Origin: Rheum nobile
Lineage: Eukaryota > Streptophyta > Magnoliopsida > Caryophyllales > Polygonaceae
DNA: 64,000 nucleotides
Assembly: GCA_027886185.1 (NCBI GenBank)
Contig: WOAB01000093.1
Span: 2,790,001 to 2,854,000, forward strand
Reading direction: 5' to 3'
Both the position numbers and the translations under genes were made by a program. Below, piece after piece: positions 56,428 through 64,000 of this stretch; positions within the stretch are counted from its first letter, which is position 1; every line of letters begins with the position of its first letter. Under the pieces are notes generated by a model that saw only the letters and a program-made list of their open reading frames with translations, searched no databases and was not told the origin of the DNA.

Positions 56428-58305
56428 TCATATACCACTACTTTCAGCGACATTTTCATCGTTCCCAATCCCCTCAATCAAGCTGAGATAAGTGCTGTCA
56501 TTTGGAGTAATGCCCTTGCTTACCATTTCTCTAAGGAGCTCTTCAGCTAGAGGTCCTTCCCCATTTTTGCAAGATCCCTGTATCAGGGCATTGTAAGTAA
56601 GAAGGGTCGGATTGAAACCTATATCCACCATTTCATCTCGTACTTTGAAGGCATCGCTCATATCACCTCGCTTGCTGTATCCACTTATAAGAGTGTTGTA
56701 AGTAACCTGACTAGGTTTGATGCCTTGTTTCTTCATCTCATCAATAAGCCCCCGGGCTTCTTCAACCTTACCAGTCCTACAGAGTCCCTGCATTAGAGTG
56801 TTGTAGGTTACTTCATCAGCAGGTATTGCCTTCCTTTCCATCTCCGTCAAAATTGAGAATGCACGATCTGTGTTTCCGTTTATACAATGACCATTTAGTA
56901 GGGCATTGAACATCACAATATCAGGTATTATTCCTTTGCTTATTGCCCTCTCAAAAAGATCATCCGCCTCCCTCATTCTCTTCCGACGGCTCAACACAAA
57001 AACTAGAGATGTATACGTCACCCTTGTCGGTTGAATCTCTTTGCTTATCATCTCCTCATAAAGCCGAAAAGCTTTCTTATCCTTTAGACACTGGCAGTAC
57101 CCATTAATCAATATGTTATATGTGATGCTGTCAGGAGTCATATTCTTCTCTTCCATCTCTTTGATCAACATATCCGCTTCAGAATCCCTACCTTCCATGA
57201 GTAGTGCATGTATCAGCACATTGTAAGTTGACAAAGTTGGTGCAATGCCCTTCTTAACCAACTCATCCTTGTAAGCAAAAGCAGCATCTAGATCTCCTTT
57301 GTTGCAATAACCATCAATCAAAGCATTATAAACTGGAGCAGTTGGAACAATGCCAGATTTTTCCATCTTCTTAAAGAGCTCCACTGATTCATTCAACCTT
57401 CCCTCTTTACACAGACTACTTATTAACGAGCTGTATGTATAAGAATCTGGATAAATGCCTCTAACCTTCATTTCACTGAAAATCTTCCGGGCCACCTCTA
57501 TTTTACCACTCAAGCAATACCCATGAACAATAGTATTGTAAGTAACAACATTAGGCTTGACCCCCAAAGCCTCCATAAGCCCTACAAACTCCATTGCCTT
57601 CTTCAACTTCCCTTGCTTGCACAGCACATTTATCATAATGTTGAAAGTGTAAGAATTTGAACTAATTTTCAACCTAAACATCTCAGCATACAAAACCCAG
57701 ACCTTATCAGTACGATTCAACCTCACAAACAAGCTCAGCATTTGATTGCAAGTTACCACAGTTGGCTTGATACCCATTTCCTCCATCATATAAAAACACT
57801 CCAAAGCTTCTTTATCCTTCTCCAACTCACACAAAGCCCAGATCCAATTATCAAGAGCAATACTATTCTCGTAGCCCAATTTTTCCCTAGCTTGAGCCAA
57901 TTTTGCAAAAAACAGGCGATTATCCCCGTCTAGGGATTTAATTAACCGCTTGGCAAGCTGAGTACCGGGCTTCGAAGACGAAAGACGGGACATGACGACG
58001 ATGGCGAGACAGCCGGTATCGGCATCCAGAGAAGCAGGCTGGACATTGTCGAGGAATGAGCATAGCAGCTTGGGTTTGTCTCGGAGGTTGAAGAGTGCGG
58101 TGGAAACCAAGGTGGGTGTGAGAGAGGACGCAACCTGTTCGATGAAATGCCACTGAGACTTCAGGATTGAATCCTGTAAAATCGTCTCCGTAAGGGGCGG
58201 TGAAGGAAGTGGTGGTGAAACGGTGGTCGAGAAAGAAGGGGATTTTGGGAAATTTGAGGAACAAGATGAGAGCTTCCGGAGACTGGAAAGCTTGTGAGCT
58301 TTCAT
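56428..58305 (-). CDS. P-class pentatricopeptide repeat protein, probably organellar
   Basis: An intronless 625-codon frame. The start at 58305 (MKAHKLSSLRKLSSCSSNFP) gives a Ser/Arg/Lys-rich, acid-poor leader, typical of a mitochondrial or plastid transit peptide. The open frame extends 23 codons upstream, but that part is a copied piece of the gene itself. About thirteen 35-residue repeats run from near residue 150 to the end; examples are VVTYNTIVHGYCLSGKIEVA, ITYNILINGYCQCLKDKKAF and VTYNTLMQGLCRTGKVEEA. Nearly all spacings are 35 and there is no E, DYW or SMR tail, so it is a pure P-class protein. Such proteins bind single-stranded organelle RNA to stabilise, process or help splice or translate it. 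The RNA target is unknown; a code-based guess is in the findings. Confidence 0.95.
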   Translation of the reverse strand: MKAHKLSSLRKLSSCSSNFPKSPSFSTTVSPPLPSPPLTETILQDSILKSQWHFIEQVASSLTPTLVSTALFNLRDKPKLLCSFLDNVQPASLDADTGCLAIVVMSRLSSSKPGTQLAKRLIKSLDGDNRLFFAKLAQAREKLGYENSIALDNWIWALCELEKDKEALECFYMMEEMGIKPTVVTCNQMLSLFVRLNRTDKVWVLYAEMFRLKISSNSYTFNIMINVLCKQGKLKKAMEFVGLMEALGVKPNVVTYNTIVHGYCLSGKIEVARKIFSEMKVRGIYPDSYTYSSLISSLCKEGRLNESVELFKKMEKSGIVPTAPVYNALIDGYCNKGDLDAAFAYKDELVKKGIAPTLSTYNVLIHALLMEGRDSEADMLIKEMEEKNMTPDSITYNILINGYCQCLKDKKAFRLYEEMISKEIQPTRVTYTSLVFVLSRRKRMREADDLFERAISKGIIPDIVMFNALLNGHCINGNTDRAFSILTEMERKAIPADEVTYNTLMQGLCRTGKVEEARGLIDEMKKQGIKPSQVTYNTLISGYSKRGDMSDAFKVRDEMVDIGFNPTLLTYNALIQGSCKNGEGPLAEELLREMVSKGITPNDSTYLSLIEGIGNDENVAESSGI

Positions 58306-58344
58306 GGCGGGAAGAGAGGACGCAACCTGTTCGATGAAATGCCA
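58121..58344. repeat. 32-bp direct repeat spanning the PPR start
   Basis: The same 32 bases starting 'agagaggacgcaacctgttc' are at 58121-58152, inside the coding region, and at 58313-58344, just upstream of the start codon. They are 192 bases apart and in frame, so both encode WHFIEQVASSL. Confidence 0.9.
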
Positions 58345-58526
58345 GAAACTTCTCCCAATAGTCAAATTAATCAATTATCAAACAATTAGCAAGAAGATTA
58401 CAGCTTACATGTACCAGGAACACTCTGAATCAGTGAATCTGATCGTTCGAAACTCGAAATCGTGGCGGCTGTGGGGAAATACGAGGACTGGAGGAAGCGG
58501 AAATTGCAGTTTACACAGGTTTTGTT

Positions 58527-58913
58527 TAGGGGTGAGCAAAATCCGGTCCGGTCAGGAAATTTGGACCGGACCGGACCAACCGATCCGGTCCAGAGATTTT
58601 TCGGTCCGATTCAGTGTATATAAAAATCATAAAATTTTAACCGGTTTAAATTTTTTTACATTTGAGGTTTAGAGTTTAGGGTTTAGAGTTTAGAATAGAT
58701 TATATTTAGATTTAAATGTTTTTTTTCATGTTTAAATTTAAATAAATTATATTTAAATTTAGCAAAAATATAAATTGGTCCAAATTCGATTTAAATAAGA
58801 CCGAATCTGACCGGTCCAGACCGGATATTTTCAGTTCGGGTTCCGGTCTATCATTTTTGGGGTTTCGGATTCCGGTCCGATTCGGTTAGAATTTGGAGCG
58901 ATTGTCAACCCTA
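58527..58913. mobile_element. hAT MITE upstream of the PPR gene
   Basis: The ends TAGGGGTGAGCAAA and GATTGTCAACCCTA are inverted repeats, flanked by the perfect 8-bp duplication GTTTTGTT (58519-58526 and 58914-58921). Inner 'ccggtccgg' repeats relate it to 49996-50443. It begins 222 bases upstream of the PPR start codon, so it may lie in that promoter. Confidence 0.85.
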
Positions 58914-59215
58914 GTTTTGTTTGATGTTTAGGGGCGTAGGATCACCCTAAAAGAATAAGACTAAATTGTAAAAAGTATAGACTTTTTCATAACTCTTTGC
59001 AAAAATATCATATTTTTAAAAATATTACAAAACTATTAAAAACTTTTTAAAACAAAAAAAGATAAAATCATATTTTTATTTACTTTTGTGAAAACTCTAC
59101 ATTTAACAAGTAATAATTACAATTAATAAAATAAATTATATTTTTAACAATTGCCCTTTACCCCAATATCTTCCATCTCCTTCACCCCGATATCTGTAAA
59201 AAACCCAGTTCATCT

Positions 59216-59752
59216 TTGAAGGCAGATCTTGCAAAACCTCAGTCAGGTCTTCCCCTGCTCATGATCGATCGATTGTTTCTCCTTCCTCCTCTACCCGATA
59301 TCGCGACCGATCGGCTGGTGGTGTTCTTCATCCTCGTTATCGCAAGACTCCAGATTGCCCTAGATCTTCTACCCGATATCGCGAACTTTCGAAGGCCGTT
59401 CTTCTTCCTTCTCGCAGTGCTCACATGCATGTCCTTCTTCCTCCTTTCCGATTTTAGGGTTATCACGGAGGGGGAAGTGGTGGAGGGGTTCGAGCTCCGG
59501 TGGAGGGGCGGGACGAAGGTTGGGGTCGTGAGGATGATTTCAAGCTTGATGATACTGCCATTGGAGGTGGCGATAGAGCTCTAGAGTAAGGTGACGAGCA
59601 ACAGAGTGGAGTATGAGGTGAGGGGGAGGTTTTGGGTGAAGGTGACGCGTGGATTGGGGGTCTCGTATTGGCTATGCGCTAGGTGCTTGTTGCAGATGAC
59701 GGCGCCTCCCGACGGCGTGCTGGTGGCCAGAAGCTGTTACACCAAGAGATGA
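59216..59752 (+). pseudogene. Decayed gene resembling LEA_2/NHL family
   Basis: One frame runs from an ATG at 59216 to a TGA at 59750-59752, with a TAG at 59582. The N-terminal part has a hydrophobic segment (FFFLLAVLTCMSFFLL) like a membrane anchor. After the stop comes NRVEYEVRGRFWVKVTRGLG, then YWLCARCLLQMTAPPDGVLV and a final CYTKR. This resembles the end of LEA_2-domain (NDR1/HIN1-like) proteins. The middle of the domain is missing or unrecognisable, so it is probably a pseudogene. The family call rests on the tail only. Confidence 0.4.
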
Positions 59753-60147
59753 ACAGAGAAAATTAAGAGGGAGATTATTTTTTCAAATAAATTCTATTAT
59801 TTGGGTTTTATGTACTTAAATTTGGCACTAGACAATTTCCCGGGAAAATAAAAAAGAAAATGCATTGACGAAGTGGAAAAACAAGGCTGTGATGCTGAAT
59901 TATTGTGCTTGCAAGATTAGACGTATAATAACTAATAGTTGTAGTGATGGAGGTTAGTAGATTTGGTATAACATGTTGATATTGTTTGCATTTTTTTATA
60001 CCTCAAACGATATCAGAATGTGTTACACTTACTGTTGTTGATTCAGATAAATGTGAATGAATTATGTATATATATATTTTTGCAGTATTTATATTAGTGG
60101 TTACAAATTGTGCAGTTCATAAATTTCGAGTCTGATAACATAGTTAT

Positions 60148-60915
60148 TGTTGGTGATTTTAGTGTCATCAGTCATTTGGTGTAGTCGGGATTCACTCGAG
60201 ACTTAAGGAGTTTGTTCGGTGCATGACGAGTTTCGAGGGTGCGGAGTGCACAACTCGGGTGTGTGGCTTCAGACTCGGAGTTACAAAACGTGTCGGGGTA
60301 TAAGAGGCCGACATTGGAGGCGGACACCAGAAAAGGTGATTTCCGGAGTCCAGAGGAAGTGCACGGTTTGTTACAAACCGTGCACCATGGGCCTTAAACC
60401 GTGCAGTGTGCTCTCAGTTGAGGTGCACGGTTTGTGACAAACCATGCGGTTTGTCATAAACCGTGCGGTGTGCCAGAAAGCCATTCTAGTGCGGTTCTCA
60501 GGAAAGGTGCACGGTTTATCGCACGGTTTGTCACAAATCGTGCGGTTTGACTGGCGCATTTTTTTGGCAGTTTTGGCGGGTTTTTAACCAACTTAACCGT
60601 CATACTTGTTTTTCAACTGCTCCAACCGACATGTAACTGCCCAATCTCAGATGCTCTATATAAGAGCGGGTTCGGGGAAAGTCTCGGGTGACGAGAAATA
60701 TTACCGATCTCTCTATATCGAACAATACCGAAATCTTCAAGTGTTCTCTATTGATTAAGCCTGAATCGTTAGAGGCGTGAGATTGTCTTATCCCGAATCG
60801 AATTTCGTTTAACCCGAGGCAATATCTATAGGGTCGAAATATTGATTTTGGAAAGTGTCCAAACACGATTCAATCTATATCCAAGATATTGATCACCGAG
60901 ATACCCTACATAACA
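60148..60915 (+). mobile_element. Copia-like solo LTR with palindromic U3
   Basis: It begins TGTTGGTGATTTTAG and ends CCCTACATAACA, flanked by the perfect duplication GTTAT (60143-60147 and 60916-60920). A TATA-like 'tctatataaga' sits at about 60655-60665. Palindromes built on GCACGGTTTG occupy 60359-60545, upstream of it. No interior is attached. Confidence 0.8.
60359..60545. repeat. GCACGGTTTG palindrome cluster in the solo LTR
   Basis: Several inverted repeats of the form GCACGGTTTG-NNN-CAAACCGTGC and half-sites (for example 'cttaaaccgtgcag', 'ataaaccgtgcgg') are packed in about 190 bases. The same motif forms the cluster at 25150-25365. Confidence 0.88.
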
Positions 60916-61049
60916 GTTATCATCTGTAAACCTTGAAAATTAACTCCCTATAAATTGTTGAAATTGATTGTTGAATTTATCGATTTAAGATTGGTTGTTG
61001 TTGTATTTTACAAGTTCGAACTAGAACCTCTTGCTAATTGTTGAAATTG

Positions 61050-61955
61050 GTTATTGAATGTTGTTGCTCGGGACTCGGCTGTTGCATAGGCCATTTCACA
61101 TTAGCAGAACAAAGTTACAACAATGCTCTTCACAAACAAGTTATTAGAGAAACTACTTTTTCCTTGTCACCGCGACAGATGGCTTTGTGGAGTTCTCAGC
61201 GAGGAGACCGTGCCACTGATTGGCTTAGGGCTGTCTCGATTTCAGGTTTGGGTCAGACTATGAATGGTAAGACGTATCGTTGTGTGTTGTGCTATCGATT
61301 GGGCATCCCTCTGTTTTCCATTTCGAAGCCTTGCTCTGCTTGCTCCAGGGTCTTTGAGGGAGACATTTTTGGAGATCATGCTGTGTCGTGTGCAGGTATT
61401 GTTGGTATTAAACATCGACATAATGCTGTCCGTGATACTTTGGTGAATGTTTGTTATCGTTCCGGGATCTCAGCTGGTAAAGAGGTTGATATTGGACTGT
61501 GTGGGGGAGACGGGAAATCTCTCCGACCTGCAGACATGTTACTTTACTCCTGGGATGGTGGGCTTGATGTTTGTGTTGACTTGACTGGGTCATCACCTCT
61601 GACGCAATCTAGGATGTCTGACTTCGTGCCAGGGCGTGTTGTGATTGAGGCGGCGCATCGTAAGCGGGTCAAGTATCAAGCTAAGTGCAAGGCTATTGGT
61701 TATGGTTTCTTACCCTTCTCTTTTTCTTCGTTAGGGGAACTTGAGCCGGATGCTATGGCCCTACTCAAGAGGATACATAAATTTTCTCAAGCTCAAGACA
61801 TTAGGGCACGGACTGCGGCACATATTTTCACTAGGATCAGTTTTACCATTGCTAAAGGAGTGGGGGCCCAGATTGTATCTCGACTCCCCACTAACTTTTT
61901 GTAACTATAATATAATTAATATTATTATTAAAAAAAATAAAAATAAAAAATAAAA
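61050..61955 (+). mobile_element. 5'-truncated LINE, C-terminal domain
   Basis: A frame open to a stop at 61904 contains the segment ending plant and animal LINE-like proteins: MALWSSQRGDRATDWLRAV, then SGLGQTMNGKTYRCVLCYRL. A zinc-type cluster follows (CSACSRVFEGDIFGDHAVSC, C-x2-C-x11-H-x3-C), then KHRHNAVRDTL, RPADMLLYSWDGG and DVCVDLTGSSPL. The last pieces resemble a PD-(D/E)XK endonuclease-like fold. The RT domain is missing. An A-rich tail (about 61928-61965) follows the stop. The exact 5' edge is unclear; the frame continues to an ATG at 61038 in unrelated sequence. Confidence 0.7.
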
Positions 61956-62008
61956 TAAAATGAGATAATAATAATAATAACTGAAAGACATTAACTACAT
62001 GATAATGT

Positions 62009-62359
62009 TTAGTGTGTTACTTGAATCAACGCTTCCCACACTTTCTCATCAGCTTCAAATAGTTTTGTTATCGAATTCCAGCCGAACCCGCTTAGACCCT
62101 TAAATGCATCATATGCTTCTCCGAATACTCTTTTCAATGTTTTGATACGGTTTTTTATTTTGTCCTTGTCAATTGAGTTGATTTGTGTCTTCGTACGTAC
62201 TTCCTCTAATACTTCATTAAAAGCGGTACTTGTAAATTGTCCATTCACCCTATTACCCTTGATCACTTGTTCTATAAGTGCATCAAGAAAAATCTAGTCC
62301 ATTGAGTCTGTCCACTGCAAGGATGAACATCTTCCTTTAGATGTTGATCTTGGAGGCAT
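62009..62359 (-). pseudogene. SANT/Myb-like ORF1 of a PIF/Harbinger element
   Basis: The minus-strand frame starts MPPRSTSKGRCSSLQWTDSM at 62359 and has a TAG soon after, in DSMD*IFLDAL. It then continues FTSTAFNEVLEEV, KNRIKTLKRVFGEAYDAFK and GFGWNSITKLFEADEKVWEA to 62009. This is the Myb/SANT-like DNA-binding domain seen in ORF1 of Harbinger elements and related plant genes. ORF1 proteins assist nuclear entry and DNA binding of the transposase. It lies downstream of the transposase on the same strand, as in that family. Confidence 0.75.
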
Positions 62360-62605
62360 GTTATCACTACATAAGTAAAAAAAGTAGATTGATCTATTAC
62401 AATTAACAGAATCAATACATAATAATTAGGTAAAAGTGCCCAATATTGCATCAATGCAATAAAATTTGAAGAAAACAAAGCAATTGTACTATGCAATCAA
62501 TATACTTGAAAGATGCTAATTGCAATCAATAGTACTTGAAAGAAGCCAATTGTATTTATTTGTAAAAATAATCATTCTAGCATGAAAAAGTAGATAAAAC
62601 TCCAA

Positions 62606-63880
62606 TTAAAAAAAATACAATCTTTGTGAATAATCATTCCACATTCTAGCAGCGATATTATCACGTATTTGACGGCCTAATACAGACTCTTCCTCTCTTG
62701 AGGTAGACCTTCGTATAGCATTATTCTCATCTTCCGCACTTTCTAATTCCCTATCAACTTCGGATATAAGCTCATCACCGGGATCAAATGCCATTAAATA
62801 GTTATGTAAAATACAACAAGCAAGAACAATATCACATTGTGTTGTAAACGGATATGTCTTCTCATTGTAACTTCCTACGATCGGAAATCTCTTTTTCAAA
62901 ATCCCAAACGATCTTTCAATTGCATTACGCAATGAAGCGTGACGGAGGTTGAACAACTCTCCATGCTTCTCGGGTGCACGAGTTGAGTACTCTTTCAAAT
63001 GATAACGCTCTCCTCTGTATGCTGTAATGAGTCCCGGTTTCAGCATGAAACCCGCATCGACAAGATAATATTTACCTATAAATTATCAATTATCAACAAA
63101 AGTTTGCTATCAACTTAGTTTATATTAGAAACCTAGTTTACTTACCTCTTGGAATTATTAATCTATCTTCTCTCGTCAACGCATCTTTTATGATTTTTGA
63201 GTCGGATGCCGAACCTTCCTATCCATGCAAAACATATGTAAACTTCAAATCAAAACCGCATGCTGCTAAGACATTTTGTGTAGGTATGTCTTATCTACCC
63301 CGAAATCTTTGTTCGATTTTCTTAGGCACATGAGCACGAACATGTGTCCCATCAATTGTACCAACACAATCCTACATTAAGTTATAGCTAAATCGGTCAA
63401 TCTTACTCCTTGTTATGAAGTAAATAAATATGAACATATTTTATTTCTAATGAATATTTACCTCAAAATAAGGATAGAATCGGGGATCATTGAATATTTC
63501 TGGTGGGACTTGGGCACCATTAGGTTGCACAAAGAATTCAGCTTCAAAATGTATTATTGCACTTAATACGTTGTGGAAGTGATGACTAGTTGTTTCACCT
63601 GACCAACGGAAGAAAAAGAGACATTGCGATTCATTTCTTGGTGTGACAGGATAAATAAAAACTTAGCAACTTGTTCCTCTATAGAAGCTTCACGTGATGG
63701 TTTAAAGAACTTGGTGCTTCTAAGTTTGTCACATAACCTATGAAAAGCTATAGGTGTCATCCGAATAACACTCTTACAATATCTTTCGTATTCAAGTCCT
63801 CTTAATAAGATTGTTCGTTCTTGATCGCATTGTTCTTTAGTTTCAGGTTCTAAAGCATCACTACTTTCTTTTAGTTAGTA
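62606..63880 (-). pseudogene. PIF/Harbinger DDE transposase, decayed
   Basis: The minus strand holds a HARBI1-like frame. The start is near 63880 (ERTILLRGLEYERYCKSV), then RMTPIAFHRLCDKL and ASIEEQVAKFLFILSH. A one-base frameshift then gives RWSGETTSHHFHNVL. After an intron the core begins CVGTIDGTHVRAHVPKK (first Asp at 63351-63353). Two stops follow, one after RFRGR and one after YVLHG. The next block has YYLVDAGFMLKPG (second Asp 63056-63058) and then NAIERSFGILKKRFP (Glu 62915-62917). The C-terminal part ends at 62606. All three catalytic residues are still visible, but the stops and frameshift make this copy inactive. The transposase would cut DNA at TTA-type sites. Its far 5' end may extend beyond the window edge. 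Confidence 0.85.
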
Positions 63881-64000
63881 AGGATTGAAGATCCATTAAT
63901 CTTATCTTGTATACAACACATAATCTAAGCATTGCAATACCAATTTGGCGTTGTCGTTCCCAATCTTTCAAAAATGATGAAAATTTCGTGTTATCTCCTT
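63881..64000. other. Upstream end of the Harbinger transposase region
   Basis: An in-frame stop near 63885 limits the open frame. The remaining bases up to the window edge could hold an upstream exon. Confidence 0.4.

Noticed and set aside
58304..58672. 122-codon plus-strand frame
   Set aside because: It overlaps the PPR start and a hAT MITE on the opposite strand and matches no family.

Overview
The window is nuclear DNA from a flowering plant, most likely a eudicot. It has a plant-type UDP-glucose dehydrogenase with a 5' UTR intron, a QALGGH-type C2H2 zinc-finger gene with an EAR motif, and a long P-class PPR gene, set in AT-rich sequence dominated by nested plant transposons. No species can be named from the sequence alone.

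Region 1-14.3 kb is transposon-rich: a Helitron-like element (698-1684), a small hAT-like MITE, and a Ty3/gypsy element A (LTR 2487-3112, gag broken by in-frame stops). Inside A sits a minus-strand chromovirus-like element B (4488-13604) with long, nearly identical LTRs, an open gag and a ruined pol. A remnant of A's second LTR lies at 14087-14322. Region 14.3-19.8 kb holds inverted-repeat MITEs, a LINE RNase H-like fragment, a 249-bp solo LTR with a perfect target duplication, and a second Helitron candidate.

Region 20.0-26.75 kb is a three-level nest. Non-autonomous LTR element C (target duplication ATGAT) carries a solo LTR D (target duplication TTCTT) in its body and a second solo LTR (target duplication CTCAC) in its 3' LTR.

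Region 27.51-42.98 kb is the most striking feature. It is a candidate 15.5-kb Mutator-like element with degenerate terminal inverted repeats and an 8/9-match 9-bp target duplication. It carries a plant mobile domain (PMD) gene on the plus strand, now broken by five stops, and a four-exon MULE transposase on the minus strand that appears intact, followed by a reading frame with an OTU cysteine-protease domain. A roughly 41-bp minisatellite and a head-to-head palindromic LTR retroelement (E) lie between them. Its right end is about 220 bp from the TATA box of the UGD gene, and the transposase is divergent from UGD.

Region 43-59 kb is the genic part: UGD (44111-45556), the ZAT-like zinc-finger gene (51270-52646) and the PPR gene (minus strand, 56428-58305), with a Stowaway MITE and two related hAT MITEs in their flanks. 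Region 59-64 kb again holds remnants: a decayed LEA_2-like gene, a Copia-like solo LTR with palindromes, a 5'-truncated LINE, and a decayed PIF/Harbinger element with both its SANT and DDE genes. The three host genes show no operon-like or functional linkage to each other; the mobile elements are the organising principle of the window.
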